64,000 nt of DNA from the NCBI GenBank assembly GCA_002026015.1, contig MWOY01000126.1, positions 1-64,000 of the forward strand. The letters run 5' to 3'. Position 1 is the stretch's first letter; each line of letters opens with the position of its first letter. The notes beneath the pieces were generated by a model. The model ran no database searches, was not told the DNA's origin, and saw only the letters and a list, made by a program, of their open reading frames with translations. This document shows positions 32,201 through 46,722 of the stretch, in pieces. The DNA is from Prochlorococcus sp. HOT208_60m_808G21. Lineage in GTDB: Bacteria > Cyanobacteriota > Cyanobacteriia > PCC-6307 > Cyanobiaceae. The position numbers and the translations under genes were made by a program.

Positions 32201-32218
32201 ATAGTACGTATATACTAT
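32201..32218. promoter_or_regulatory. 18-bp palindrome upstream of the DUF3104 gene
   Basis: ATAGTA and TACTAT arms flank the six-base centre CGTATA, 12 bp before the GTG start at 32231. Position and symmetry suggest an operator. Its half-site recalls the palindrome at 29163-29186. Confidence 0.4.
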
Positions 32219-32230
32219 TAGTTATTTATT

Positions 32231-32479
32231 GTGAGCTCAGCAACTCCTGAGTTTCTTTTCGTTAGGCCTGGTGATTATGTCGCAATTAAAAAAGAAAATT
32301 GCGAAGATACTAAGGAAAAGAATGAAAATTATTGGATCGGTCAAGTTATCGACTGTATTGGAGGAGCTAGAAATCCAAATTCATGGACCTTGTTTCAAGT
32401 TGCCAATATTGACAATGGAGAGATCACTATAATCAACGCCGATATTGTAGAAAAAATTTTGAAACCTTCTGGAAGTTAA
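32231..32479 (+). CDS. DUF3104-family protein
   Basis: The 82-residue protein begins at GTG (MSSATPEFLFVRPGDYVAIK) and has YWIGQVIDCIGGARNPNSWT, LFQVANIDNGEITIINADIV. This is the SH3-like layout of DUF3104 proteins of marine picocyanobacteria. Function is unknown. Confidence 0.78.
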   Translation: MSSATPEFLFVRPGDYVAIKKENCEDTKEKNENYWIGQVIDCIGGARNPNSWTLFQVANIDNGEITIINADIVEKILKPSGS

Positions 32480-32545
32480 TCTTAATCAAACAAACTTCTT
32501 TAAGTATTACAGAAGCAAAGGGGGAAATGAACGTTTTAAAGGAAA

Positions 32546-33436
32546 TCATCCCAGTTCCAAGCAGGCAAGTCCATATACTTGATTCATAGGGCAGGGAGGT
32601 TGAATACCTTTATACATTCTGTAAGTTTTTGATATTTCCTCAAATCCCAAACTTGATAAAAGATAATTTGCATAAGGGTTCAGATTAGAGCAATCCAATA
32701 AGATTTGAGCATCTAAATCACCAACTAACTCCCTTATTAATAATTCAGCAAGTGGTGGAGTATCCGCTAATAGTGGGCCAATTCTCCAGCCTTGCTCATT
32801 ATCCTCCAATACACAAGGTCTTATCCTGCCAAATCCATGGCACATCCCATTATTATCGACAATTGCACTGACATTACCATGAGAATTTTTCAACCAGTCA
32901 TTAAGAAAATGTGGTCTGGGACTAGGTTCTCTTTGATCATCATAAATTAAGACTGCTTCAGAAGAAATTTTATTACCCGGGACAACTTTAAAAGAATGAA
33001 ATTGATCTTTATAGAAATTTCTCAATGGCAAATCTTGCGAACCATTTAATTTCCATCGATTTGTAATGGAAGATTTTCTAAACCCCCACTTTGCGTAATC
33101 ATTTAATCTATCTGGGGCAGCCTCAAGACCAATACAATCAACATTTTTCAAATATTCGAGGGCATGTTTCCATAATCTCACTCCATATCCATTATTCCGG
33201 AATTCTTTTTTAACGATAAATAAACCTATAAAACTATAAGAGGAATTATATTTTATGCACGCAATAGAGCCTATAGGATTATTGTCTAGACAAGCTACCC
33301 ATACCCCTTGTTTATCTGTATTTCTATAAATTGATAAATCATCCATTCCGGGTGAAAATCCTTCTAACCTTGCCCAGTTTGTGACTTCTGGTATTTCATT
33401 TATAGATATCAATCTAATTGAAAAATTTTCCCTCAT
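32546..33436 (-). CDS. GNAT acetyltransferase with two domains
   Basis: The 296-residue protein starts with a GNAT domain (EGFSPGMDDLSIYRNTDKQG, IGLFIVKKEFRNNGYGVRLW). The second half (GFGRIRPC, WRIGPLLADTPPLAELLIRE) matches the C-terminal acetyltransferase domain of YitH-type proteins. It should transfer an acetyl group to an amine. The substrate cannot be read. Monocistronic. Confidence 0.85.
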   Translation of the reverse strand: MRENFSIRLISINEIPEVTNWARLEGFSPGMDDLSIYRNTDKQGVWVACLDNNPIGSIACIKYNSSYSFIGLFIVKKEFRNNGYGVRLWKHALEYLKNVDCIGLEAAPDRLNDYAKWGFRKSSITNRWKLNGSQDLPLRNFYKDQFHSFKVVPGNKISSEAVLIYDDQREPSPRPHFLNDWLKNSHGNVSAIVDNNGMCHGFGRIRPCVLEDNEQGWRIGPLLADTPPLAELLIRELVGDLDAQILLDCSNLNPYANYLLSSLGFEEISKTYRMYKGIQPPCPMNQVYGLACLELG

Positions 33437-33593
33437 AGAAATATACTAACCAAGAAAAATTTGAATTTTTAATAGCAATATTAATAAATTTGATTATTTC
33501 TCATAAAATCATTCGCTTTGATTGAACTGTCTAAAAACCTTAGTTTTTTACAATTTATCCTCTGATATATTTAATACTATTCAAAGGTAAAAA

Positions 33594-34985
33594 ATGAAAA
33601 TTTCTGATAAATTTCATTTAGAAGACATCTATAAATTAAAAAAAACAGTTCTCACTGGTAAAACTGAAGATATAAAATGGCGGATCCATCATATCAATAT
33701 AATTTCTAAACTTTTGGATGAAAATAAAAAAGAGATAATTAAATCACTTTTTGTTGATCTCGGCAAATCTGAAATTGAAGGACTTTCAGAAATACTTTTA
33801 GTGAAAGAAGAAATTTCACTTATAAAAAAGAAACTCAATTCTTGGATGCGACCAAAAAAGATTGATACACCTTTTTATCTTTTTCCATCATCCTCCAAAG
33901 TTATTTATGAACCTCTTGGGTGTGTCTTAATTCTTGGTCCTTATAATTATCCATTACTTTATATTTTAAAGCCATTGGTAAATATTTTCTCAGCAGGAAA
34001 TACTGCAGTTATAAAACCATCAGAGAAATGTCCTGCGACCTCAAAACTTATTAAAAAGCTTACTTCCAAATATTTCCGTAAAGATGTCCTAATGACAGTA
34101 GAGGGTGATAATAAACAATCCATAAAATTAATTGAACAAAATTTTGACCACATTTTTTTTACTGGAAGTACTGAAACTGGAAAATCTATAATGAAATTAG
34201 CTTCAAAAAACTTAACTCCATTAACTCTTGAGTTAAGCGGGACAAATCCTGTAATTGTTTTCAAGAATGCAAATTTAGAAGTGGCTGCAAAAAGAATTGT
34301 TTGGGGTAAATTTTTTAATTCTGGTCAATCCTGCATGGCTCCGAATCATATCTTTGTAGATAAAGAAATTGAAAATATTTTTATAGAAAAATTAAAAAAA
34401 TACATAGTAAGTTTTTACGGAGATAATCCAATTATTTCCGAAAACCTATCAAAATTGGAGAAAAAACAATTTATATCAACTGTAGAAATTCTTAAACAAT
34501 ATGAAAAAGAAAAAAGAATTTTATTTGGGGGGACTTTTAGTAAAAAAAAGTTGAAAATATCTCCTACAATTTTGAGAACTAAAATAAATGAAACAGATAT
34601 TTTGCAGAAAGAATTATTCAGTTCACTACTTCCTGTAGTTGGAATTAATGATAAAGAATCAGCTTTAAAACAGATTAGTCAAACATCAAAACCCTTAGCA
34701 ATCTACTTATTTGGAGGCAATAAAAAAATCCATAATCATATTTCAAAAGTAACCAGCTCTGGAACAATTTGTATAAATGATGTTATGTTGCCAGTCCTTA
34801 TTCCAAATTTACCCTTTGGAGGGGTTGGGCAAAGTGGTATTGGTAAATTTCATGGAGAAGAAGGTTTTCGAAATTTTTCAAATCAAAAATCTATTACTTT
34901 TAAAGGTTTTTTATTTGATTCAAATCTGCGGTATCCCCCCTATGAAAGAGTAAAGAAATTTTTAAAGTTTATTTTTCAGGTTTAA
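33594..34985 (+). CDS. Aldehyde dehydrogenase (class 3-like)
   Basis: The 463-residue NAD(P)-dependent enzyme has LGPYNYPLLYILKPLVNIFS, the GSTETGK cofactor loop, catalytic Glu E213 in LELSGTNPVIV and the nucleophile C247 in NSGQSCMAPNHIF. The size and the C-terminal membrane-like tail (GFLFDSNLRYPP) fit class-3 fatty-aldehyde dehydrogenases. A role in fatty-aldehyde or lipid-peroxide clearance is possible. The LysM gene follows. Confidence 0.93.
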   Translation: MKISDKFHLEDIYKLKKTVLTGKTEDIKWRIHHINIISKLLDENKKEIIKSLFVDLGKSEIEGLSEILLVKEEISLIKKKLNSWMRPKKIDTPFYLFPSSSKVIYEPLGCVLILGPYNYPLLYILKPLVNIFSAGNTAVIKPSEKCPATSKLIKKLTSKYFRKDVLMTVEGDNKQSIKLIEQNFDHIFFTGSTETGKSIMKLASKNLTPLTLELSGTNPVIVFKNANLEVAAKRIVWGKFFNSGQSCMAPNHIFVDKEIENIFIEKLKKYIVSFYGDNPIISENLSKLEKKQFISTVEILKQYEKEKRILFGGTFSKKKLKISPTILRTKINETDILQKELFSSLLPVVGINDKESALKQISQTSKPLAIYLFGGNKKIHNHISKVTSSGTICINDVMLPVLIPNLPFGGVGQSGIGKFHGEEGFRNFSNQKSITFKGFLFDSNLRYPPYERVKKFLKFIFQV

Positions 34986-35048
34986 ATTACTTAAATTGTT
35001 TTCAAAAACCTAGCGATTTTTAATTTAAAGATTATCTTTAAATAAATA

Positions 35049-35819
35049 GTGAGTTTTATGAAATTTGCATTTTTAGTAATTGCCATATTTATTAATTTTT
35101 TTAATCAAACATTGATAAAATCAGAAGAAAAAATATTTTCATCAAAAAACACAATTGAGAATATTGCTAGAAAAGAATCAATTACTGAAGAAAAAACTGA
35201 AATAAAAAAAATTCATATTGTAAAAAGTGGAGATACAATATCAAGTATTTCAAAATTCTATTCAATTGATAAAGATTTAATTATTAAATTGAATAACTTA
35301 AAAGATGAAAATTATATCTTTGTTGGCCAAAATCTTATTATCTCCGAATCTTCTGAAAATCTTACAAAACAATCACATTTAATTAAAAATTATCATATTG
35401 TTCAAACTGGTGAAAATCTTACTGACATATCGAACAAATATAATTTAAAAGTAAAAGAACTTATAGAGATTAATAATATTAATAATGCTGATTCAATAAA
35501 AATTGGTCAAAAGCTCACAATAAGAAAAAAGAACACAATTAATTCAGAAAAATATGAAACAACTGAAAATAAAAAAAATAATGATTTAATTGAGTTAGAT
35601 AAAAAAATTTACGGTCCTATAATTATCCAAAGTAAAACTTATAAAGATATTAAAGGTAGAAAAGTTTTAAACGTTATAAATCAAGAAAATAAAAAACTGA
35701 TTATTTCAATCAATTGTGATAAAAACGAATTAGATGTAAGAATACCTGGCAGGAAATGGATGGGAAGTAAGCGTGCTAAAGAAGAATTCGAAAATAATTT
35801 AATAAATGATTTTTGTTAA
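35049..35819 (+). CDS. LysM-domain envelope protein
   Basis: The 256-residue protein has an N-terminal signal peptide. Two LysM peptidoglycan-binding domains follow (about residues 57-98, beginning HIVKSGDTISSISKFYSIDK, and 115-159, beginning YHIVQTGENLTDISNKYNLK), then a C-terminal domain of unknown function. It probably binds the cell wall. The start may be GTG at 35049 or ATG at 35058 (MKFAFLVIAIF). Confidence 0.9.
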   Translation: MSFMKFAFLVIAIFINFFNQTLIKSEEKIFSSKNTIENIARKESITEEKTEIKKIHIVKSGDTISSISKFYSIDKDLIIKLNNLKDENYIFVGQNLIISESSENLTKQSHLIKNYHIVQTGENLTDISNKYNLKVKELIEINNINNADSIKIGQKLTIRKKNTINSEKYETTENKKNNDLIELDKKIYGPIIIQSKTYKDIKGRKVLNVINQENKKLIISINCDKNELDVRIPGRKWMGSKRAKEEFENNLINDFC

Positions 35820-35898
35820 AACTTTAATTAATATGTGTGAATAATTTGTCTAAGAATATTAATGATGAGTTATCCTACAAAAAGTTAAATTATTAGTA

Positions 35899-36108
35899 AT
35901 GGCTATTTCAAGAGGAGATCTCGTAAGAGTAAAAAGACCAGAATCATATTGGTATAATGAAATCGGTAAAGTTGCTTCAGTTGATACCTCAGGCATTAAA
36001 TATAACTGTGTAGTCAGATTCGATAAAGTAAATTACGCTGGTATAAGCGGAACTGATGGTGGAGCAAATACAAATAATTTCGCTGAAAGTGAATTAGAGA
36101 AAGCTTAA
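35899..36108 (+). CDS. psaE: Photosystem I subunit IV
   Basis: The 69-residue stromal/cytoplasmic PSI subunit has the SH3-like fold: [52 protein letters not shown]. PsaE helps ferredoxin docking and cyclic electron flow. mutM follows 4 bp later on the same strand and is probably co-transcribed. Confidence 0.97.
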   Translation: MAISRGDLVRVKRPESYWYNEIGKVASVDTSGIKYNCVVRFDKVNYAGISGTDGGANTNNFAESELEKA

Positions 36109-36112
36109 ATAA

Positions 36113-36991
36113 TTGCCTGAATTACCAGAAGTAGAGACAGTTCGCAGAGGTTTAGAGCAAAAACTTAATAACTTTATTATTAAAAAAGTAGAAGTCTGTA
36201 GGGATTCAACTGTTGCATTTCCAATCAACAAAGAAGAATTTATTAAAGGACTTCTGAACTCACTTATTTATAAATGGGATAGAAGAGGAAAATATTTAAT
36301 AGCTCAATTAAAAGAAGTTCAAAATGAGAATGCCCAATTTCTTGTAGAAAATTCAAAAAATAACGGATTTCTTGTAGTTCATCTAAGAATGACTGGATAT
36401 TTTAAATTTATTGAAAACTCAAGTCATCCTTGTAAACATACAAGAATAAGATTTTTCGATAAAAATAATAATGAGCTTAGGTATATTGACGTAAGAAGTT
36501 TTGGGCAAATGTGGTGGATTAATAAAGGTCTATCGCCTAACAAAATAATTAAAGGATTAGGTTCATTAGGACCAGAACCATTTTCTAAAGAGTTTGATGC
36601 TAATTATCTTAAGAAAGTTATTTCAAAACGATCAAAATCTATAAAAGCTATTTTATTAGATCAAACAATAGTGGCAGGTATAGGAAATATTTATGCTGAT
36701 GAAAGTTTATACTCCGCTGGTATCTCACCTTTTAGGGAAGCTCGAACAATAAAGAATTATGAGTTTATCAAGCTCAAGGAATCAATTGTAACTGTATTAA
36801 AAAAAAGTATAGGTTCTGGGGGTACTACATTTAGTGATTTTAGGGACTTGGAAGGAGAAAATGGGAATTTTGGTTTACAGACAAATGTCTATAGAAGAAC
36901 TGGAAAAGAATGTCGTAAATGTGGGAATTTAATTGAGAGACAAAAAATTACTGGAAGAAGTACCCATTGGTGTCCAAAATGCCAAAAATAA
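36113..36991 (+). CDS. mutM: Formamidopyrimidine-DNA glycosylase
   Basis: The 292-residue base-excision repair enzyme removes oxidised purines such as 8-oxoguanine. The start is TTG, giving [13 protein letters not shown] with the catalytic Pro2 and Glu3 after Met removal. The H2TH segment ([20 protein letters not shown]) and the zinc finger with four Cys (ECRKCGN and HWCPKCQ) close the protein. It is complete. Coupling to psaE makes sense for oxidative damage in a photosynthetic cell. Confidence 0.95.
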   Translation: MPELPEVETVRRGLEQKLNNFIIKKVEVCRDSTVAFPINKEEFIKGLLNSLIYKWDRRGKYLIAQLKEVQNENAQFLVENSKNNGFLVVHLRMTGYFKFIENSSHPCKHTRIRFFDKNNNELRYIDVRSFGQMWWINKGLSPNKIIKGLGSLGPEPFSKEFDANYLKKVISKRSKSIKAILLDQTIVAGIGNIYADESLYSAGISPFREARTIKNYEFIKLKESIVTVLKKSIGSGGTTFSDFRDLEGENGNFGLQTNVYRRTGKECRKCGNLIERQKITGRSTHWCPKCQK

Positions 36992-37024
36992 AAAAGGGTT
37001 TACTCTTGATGAGTAAGCCCTTTT
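36992..37024 (+). terminator. Hairpin terminator
   Basis: The sequence AAAAGGGTTTACTC-TTGAT-GAGTAAGCCCTTTT (one G-T wobble) follows the mutM stop directly. It separates psaE-mutM from the convergent rRNA operon, whose 5S gene ends 10 bp away. Confidence 0.8.
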
Positions 37025-37033
37025 AAATATTTT

Positions 37034-37152
37034 TACCTGGCATTGAGCTATTTTCTCAAGGGGCTACCCCCTAAATATTTTCGCCGCTGATGCGTTTCAC
37101 AACCGAGTTCGAGATGGATCGGAGTGGTTCCACATCGCCATGAACACCAGGA
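37034..37152 (-). rRNA. rrf: 5S ribosomal RNA
   Basis: The minus-strand sequence begins TCCTGGTGTTCATGGCGATG and ends with the complementary ATGCCAGGTA, forming the closing helix. The usual loop GAACTCGGTTGTGAAACGC is present. The length is 119. It is the last gene of the rRNA operon. Confidence 0.95.
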
Positions 37153-37216
37153 TAGTATGAACCTTGAGAACTGCATAGAAAATTATATATTTAAAAACAA
37201 TAAATTAAGTTTATTT

Positions 37217-40090
<2,874 letters not shown>

Positions 40091-40347
40091 AATAACTTCA
40101 AAAATTGAAGCATCAGCTTAATAGAATTGTTATTAATGCATTCGCACAAATAATAAATCTGCATCATTAAAGATGCTTATTGTCTTTAAAAAAATCTATG
40201 CAGTTGTCAAGGTTCTCTGAAAACAATGAAATTAATTCAATGAGTCCAGCATCTTAATGATTTCATTAGGAAGCTAGATTCGTTCAGAATAATGATCACA
40301 ACTCAAAACATTTCCTTTCTACCGGTTATGGAAGAGGTGGTAATCAG

Positions 40348-40420
40348 TGGAGGTAAGCGGACTCGAACCGCTGACATCCTGCTTGCAAAGCAGGCGCTCT
40401 ACCAACTGAGCTATACCCCC
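40348..40420 (-). tRNA. tRNA-Ala(TGC), rRNA spacer
   Basis: It is a 73-nt cloverleaf reading GGGGGTATAGCTCAGTTGG, anticodon loop TTTGCAA (anticodon TGC), and T-loop GGTTCGAGTCC. It lies between 23S and tRNA-Ile as in other cyanobacterial operons. Confidence 0.97.
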
Positions 40421-40432
40421 AACATAGAGATA

Positions 40433-40506
<74 letters not shown>

Positions 40507-40631
40507 AGGAAAAATAATGGGTGTGACCTAGAAAAACTTAGGAAATGAAATTCTTAACAAATTAAGAACGTGAGATACCGATCGACCTAAGGTGACAAAA
40601 TAATAATATTAAACATTTTGTTGTCTCCCTG

Positions 40632-42117
<1,486 letters not shown>

Positions 42118-42713
42118 TTCAAATCCTTTTGTAGATAAATCTACTCAAATTGAATTGCTTTACCCAAATAAAAAATTGCTTTATTTAGTTTTAGCCTCCT
42201 TAAATTTTAAGGATTACATTGAGTGCACATTAAAAATATTTCTAAAGTGACTTTCCAAGATCTCAGATCCGTTTGCACCAAAGCCAAAAGTTAGCAATTG
42301 ATGACATTTTTTTATATTCTTGACGGGACCTCACACCTTTATTGCATATTCATCTCGAAATAACCAACAAAAATTAGTTATTCTTGACGCAATAAAAGCA
42401 TCAGTTCCTAAGTTTTTAAATTTTCTAGGTGCAGAGTTAAACAACTTGTGAATAACTCAATCAGAAGGGAAAAACCCTTCCTCTGGCTGAAAATAATGAT
42501 CGAAATCAAATCTCCAGAAAATTCAATTATTTACCAAAAATCAGATTTAAGGTATTTGCTTGAATGATGCAAAAAGAATATTTCTGCCCAGAAGAAAATA
42601 CTAAACCATCCAACCGTAATTGTGCAACCTTTTATACAAAAATTTTTTATTAATTTTTTATTTGTTCAAAGTCTCTCTAAACAACTAGGCTTAAATAAAG
42701 GGATATAAATGAA
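42118..42713. promoter_or_regulatory. rRNA operon leader and promoter region
   Basis: Nearly 600 bp upstream of 16S with no gene. It holds a GAAGGG-AAAAA-CCCTTC hairpin at about 42464-42480 and two plus-strand TTGACG boxes (near 42321 and 42384). The minus-strand rRNA promoter must lie here, but no consensus pair stands out. The plus-strand side should contain the promoter of the GH100 invertase. Confidence 0.5.
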
Positions 42714-44153
42714 ATGGCAGAAAGATTTAGTCAAAAAAATCTAAGAGTAAGACCAAGTTCCGATGAAGAGAAAATTGTAACAAATGCAAAAAAACACTTC
42801 GAGAAAACTTTGGTTGAGATATCAGGCGAGTTAGTGGGTAGCGTTGCGGCACTGGAACACCCAACAAAAAATAAAAAATTAAATTATGGAGAAATTTTTT
42901 TAAGAGACAACGTTCCTGTAATGATTTACCTCATTACCCAAAAAAGGTACGAAATTGTCAAAAAGTTTCTAAGTGTATGCCTTGAGTTACAAAGCTCCAA
43001 TTACCAAACACGTGGCGTATTTCCTACAAGTTTCGTTGAAGAGAATGGAAAGCTCATTGGAGACTATGGTCAGAGATCAATAGGGAGGATTACCTCAGCA
43101 GATGCAAGTTTATGGTGGCCCATTTTATGTTGGTATTATGTCAACAAAAGCGGCGATTATGCCTTTGGAAAAAGTCAAAGCGTTCAAAGAGGTATTCAAC
43201 TACTACTAGATCTAGTTCTACATCCAACCTTTGAGGGTACTCCAGTACTTTTTGTTCCAGACTGCGCATTTATGATTGATAGACCCATGGATGTATGGGG
43301 AGCACCTTTAGAAGTTGAAGTTTTACTTCATGGATGTTTAAAAAGTTGTATAAGGTTAATGGAATTAAGCAGAGCAGATCACGTTAGTAGACTTTTAGAC
43401 CAAAGACTTATTCTTACAAATCAATGGGTTAAGGATTTAGGAAGTTTTCTTTTAAAGCACTATTGGGTTACCAGCCAAACAATGCAAATCCTTAGAAGGA
43501 GGCCAACTGAGCAGTATGGTGATGATCAACACTTCAATGAATTTAACGTTCAACCTCAAGTTGTACCCTCATGGCTACAAGATTGGTTAGAAAATAGAGG
43601 TGGTTACTTAATAGGAAATATTAGGACAGGAAGACCTGACTTTCGATTTTACAGTTTAGGTAATTCTCTTGCATGTATGTTCGGAGTACTGCCTCCTGAA
43701 GAACAAAGAGCTTTATTTAGATTAGTTTTACATAACAGACAGCATTTGATGGCTCAAATGCCCATGAGAATTTGTCATCCTCATATGGATGTCGAAGAAT
43801 GGCAAAATAAAACTGGATCGGATCCAAAGAATTGGCCTTGGAGTTACCACAACGGTGGTCATTGGCCAAGTTTACTTTGGTTCTTTGGTGCAGCCGTTCT
43901 ATTGCATCAAAAAAATTACGGTTCTGATGATGTGATTCTCATGGAAGAGATGAAATCTTTAATAGAGGAATCGTATTGGTGTCAGCTAAATCAATTACCT
44001 AAGCAAGAATGGGCAGAATATTTTGATGGACCTACAGGTACTTGGGTTGGTCAACAATCCAGAACTTATCAAACCTGGACAATTGTTGGATTTTTATTGA
44101 TGAATCATTTTCTAAGGAATAAGTATAACGATCTAGATATGTTTAAAATATAA
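42714..44153 (+). CDS. Alkaline/neutral invertase (glycoside hydrolase family 100)
   Basis: The 479-residue cytoplasmic enzyme hydrolyses sucrose to glucose and fructose at neutral pH. The (alpha/alpha)6 fold is shown by LRDNVPVMIYLI (catalytic Asp region), QSSNYQTRGVFPTSFVEENG, TSADASLWWPILCWYYV, and the aromatic end WPWSYHNGGHWPSLLWFFGA. The length is normal. Sucrose and glucosylglycerate metabolism are known in this genus, so a role in sugar turnover fits. No sugar gene is adjacent. Confidence 0.92.
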   Translation: MAERFSQKNLRVRPSSDEEKIVTNAKKHFEKTLVEISGELVGSVAALEHPTKNKKLNYGEIFLRDNVPVMIYLITQKRYEIVKKFLSVCLELQSSNYQTRGVFPTSFVEENGKLIGDYGQRSIGRITSADASLWWPILCWYYVNKSGDYAFGKSQSVQRGIQLLLDLVLHPTFEGTPVLFVPDCAFMIDRPMDVWGAPLEVEVLLHGCLKSCIRLMELSRADHVSRLLDQRLILTNQWVKDLGSFLLKHYWVTSQTMQILRRRPTEQYGDDQHFNEFNVQPQVVPSWLQDWLENRGGYLIGNIRTGRPDFRFYSLGNSLACMFGVLPPEEQRALFRLVLHNRQHLMAQMPMRICHPHMDVEEWQNKTGSDPKNWPWSYHNGGHWPSLLWFFGAAVLLHQKNYGSDDVILMEEMKSLIEESYWCQLNQLPKQEWAEYFDGPTGTWVGQQSRTYQTWTIVGFLLMNHFLRNKYNDLDMFKI

Positions 44154-44156
44154 AGC

Positions 44157-44639
44157 TTAAAATAAACCTAGGGTTAGTGATTTATCAATTGGCAAACATG
44201 CCCCAATACCAAGGTATATTGTTAGAAAAGTTCCGAATAAGAAAACTGACATTGCTATTGGTCTTCTAAATGGGTTTGAAAATTTATTAACATTCTCGAT
44301 AAAGGGAAGAATCATTAAACCAAGTGGAATCAATGTTTGAAGTGCGATGCCCAAAAGTTTATTGGGAACTACCCTAAGTATTTGAAAAACAGGGTATAAG
44401 TACCACTCAGGGAGTATTTCCAGGGGTGTGGCGAAGGGATTAGCTTTATCTCCCAACATTGCAGGATCGAGAACTGCTAGTCCAACTACGCAAGCAATAG
44501 TTCCTAAGATAACTACCGGAAAAATATACAGTAAATCATTTGGCCAAGCAGGTTCACCATAATAATTATGGCCCATACCTTTTGCTAACTTTGCTCTTAA
44601 TTTTGGGTCAGATAGATCTGGTTTTTTTAACGTTGACAT
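44157..44639 (-). CDS. petD: Cytochrome b6-f complex subunit IV
   Basis: The 160-residue protein is the C-terminal half equivalent of cytochrome b and has three membrane helices. Landmarks are [20 protein letters not shown], the PEWYLYP motif of the Qo site ([19 protein letters not shown]) and [14 protein letters not shown]. It lies 34 bp after petB and shares its transcript. Confidence 0.98.
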
Positions 44640-44673
44640 ATGAAAAAACTAATAATGGTTTAAGTATAAGAGT

Positions 44674-45330
44674 TTATAAAGGACCTGAAATACCCTGTTT
44701 ACGAATCATTAAAAAGTGCATCAACATGAAAACTGCTAATGACCATGGCAATACAAAAGTATGAAGACTGTAAAATCTGGTTAAAGTAGATTGCCCAACA
44801 CTTTCACCGCCTCTAAGTAATTCAACCATAAAGTCACCAATTACTGGTATGGCAGCGGGAACCCCCGAAACAATTTTAACTGCCCAATAACCTACCTGAT
44901 CCCAAGGTAGAGAATATCCAGTAACTCCAAAAGCAACAGTAATAACTGCCATTACAACGCCTGTAACCCAAGTTAATTCTCTTGGCCTTTTAAAACCTCC
45001 GGTAAGATAAACCCTAAAGACATGAAGGATTAACATCAAAACCATCATTGATGCACTCCATCTATGCACAGATCTTATTAACCATCCAAAACTTACATCG
45101 GTCATTAAATAACTGACTGAACTATAAGCTTGTGTAACTGTTGGCTTATAGTAAAAAGTCATTGCAAAACCTGTTGCAAATTGAATTAAGAAGCATACTA
45201 AAGTTATGCCTCCCAAACAATAAAATATATTTACGTGAGGGGGTACGTACTTGGAAGTTACGTCGTCAGTTATGTCTTGGATTTCAAGCCTTTCTTGAAA
45301 CCAATCATAAACAGATGAGGAATTCGCCAT
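44674..45330 (-). CDS. petB: Cytochrome b6
   Basis: The 218-residue membrane protein has four helices and the four haem-ligating histidines: H in [12 protein letters not shown] in [12 protein letters not shown], and H's in the later helices ([22 protein letters not shown]). It also has the covalent-haem cysteine near [10 protein letters not shown]. It is the core of the b6-f complex that transfers electrons between the photosystems. It is divergent from ctpA. Confidence 0.98.
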   Translation of the reverse strand: MANSSSVYDWFQERLEIQDITDDVTSKYVPPHVNIFYCLGGITLVCFLIQFATGFAMTFYYKPTVTQAYSSVSYLMTDVSFGWLIRSVHRWSASMMVLMLILHVFRVYLTGGFKRPRELTWVTGVVMAVITVAFGVTGYSLPWDQVGYWAVKIVSGVPAAIPVIGDFMVELLRGGESVGQSTLTRFYSLHTFVLPWSLAVFMLMHFLMIRKQGISGPL

Positions 45331-45400
45331 CCAAAAAAATTTAGCTTTGATATAAAGAGCTTACTTAAAATTCTTATACTTGGTGTTAACACTTAACCCA

Positions 45401-46687
45401 ATGAATTCATCTTTTAACAAACTTTTAACATTCAAAACTGTGATCACTGCATCAATGATCATAGTTTTTTCCTTCAATCTTTTATTGATTGAAAGGGTGG
45501 ATGCTCTTAGTGATAGCAGGCAATTAGTACTTGACGCTTGGACCTTGGTAAACGAAGGTTTTTATGATCCAGAAAAGTTTGATGAAATCCAATGGAAAAG
45601 AATTAGACAAAAAACATTACAGAAACAAATTGAAACAAGTGAAGAGGCTTATTCCGCAATTGAAGACATGTTAAGACCTCTAGATGATCCCTACACGAGA
45701 GTTTTACGCCCAAAAGATTATGAACTACTGAAATCAAGTAATTTTGGTAGTGAGATTAATGGTGTTGGGCTCCAATTAGGTGAAGATGATGACAATAAAG
45801 TTAAAGTTATCTCTACTCTTGGGGGTTCGCCAGCTGAAGAAGCTGGAATAGTAAGCGGGGACTTGATAGAGACAGTGGACGGAATCTCTGCAGAAAAATT
45901 AGGGCTTGCAAGTACTGCCTCTAAGTTAAGAGGTGAATCAGGCACAAAAGTTTTAGTTGAAGTATCTTCGAAATCAGGAGAAATTAGGGAAGTCGATCTA
46001 GAGAGGAGATCAGTAGATCTAAGACCAGTTAGAACGAAAAGATTAAGAGACGATTCCCATACAATAGGGTATTTGAGGATAACTCAATTCAGCGAAAGCG
46101 TTCCCAAAAAAGTTGAAGAGGCATTACAAGAGTTAAAAGAAAAAGAGGTTGAGGGCTTGATCTTGGATCTTAGAAATAATTCAGGGGGACTAGTAAGCTC
46201 AGGAATAGCAGTTGCAGACTCATTATTGAGTGAGAAACCTGTAGTTGAGACAAAAGATAGAAATGGAATCAAAGATGCAATTATTTCTCAAAAAGAGACA
46301 TCTTTTGATGGACCAATGGTGACTTTAGTAAATAAAGGTACTGCAAGTGCCAGTGAAATACTTGCAGGTTCATTACAAGATAATGAGAGATCTATTCTTA
46401 TGGGGGAACAAACTTATGGGAAAGGTTTAATTCAATCCCTAAAAAGTTTGGGAGAAGATAGTGGTATTGCTATAACAGTAGCTAGTTACTTAACCCCCAA
46501 AGGTAATAATATTCAAGGCCAGGGTATGACTCCAGACAAATTACTTGATCTACCGGAGGCAAGTGATTATGGAAGTACTGACGATAAATGGTTGAAAAAT
46601 GCAGAATTATTTCTAGGTTCGCTTCTAGAAAAAGAAGACGTTTCAGTTCAAACAATTGAATTAAACAATGAAGAAATAAATCTTTAA
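45401..46687 (+). CDS. ctpA: Carboxyl-terminal processing protease
   Basis: The 428-residue serine protease has a signal peptide, a PDZ domain (SPAEEAGIVSGDLIETVDGI) and the Ser-Lys catalytic dyad: S316 in GTASASE and K341 in TYGKG, 25 residues apart. CtpA matures PSII D1 in the lumen and other lumenal or periplasmic proteins. ATG 45401 is preferred over the TTG at 45380 because it opens the signal peptide directly. Its position divergent from petBD is fitting. Confidence 0.95.
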   Translation: MNSSFNKLLTFKTVITASMIIVFSFNLLLIERVDALSDSRQLVLDAWTLVNEGFYDPEKFDEIQWKRIRQKTLQKQIETSEEAYSAIEDMLRPLDDPYTRVLRPKDYELLKSSNFGSEINGVGLQLGEDDDNKVKVISTLGGSPAEEAGIVSGDLIETVDGISAEKLGLASTASKLRGESGTKVLVEVSSKSGEIREVDLERRSVDLRPVRTKRLRDDSHTIGYLRITQFSESVPKKVEEALQELKEKEVEGLILDLRNNSGGLVSSGIAVADSLLSEKPVVETKDRNGIKDAIISQKETSFDGPMVTLVNKGTASASEILAGSLQDNERSILMGEQTYGKGLIQSLKSLGEDSGIAITVASYLTPKGNNIQGQGMTPDKLLDLPEASDYGSTDDKWLKNAELFLGSLLEKEDVSVQTIELNNEEINL

Positions 46688-46722
46688 ATGACTAAAGATT
46701 GAAAATAAAAAATCTTAAAAAT

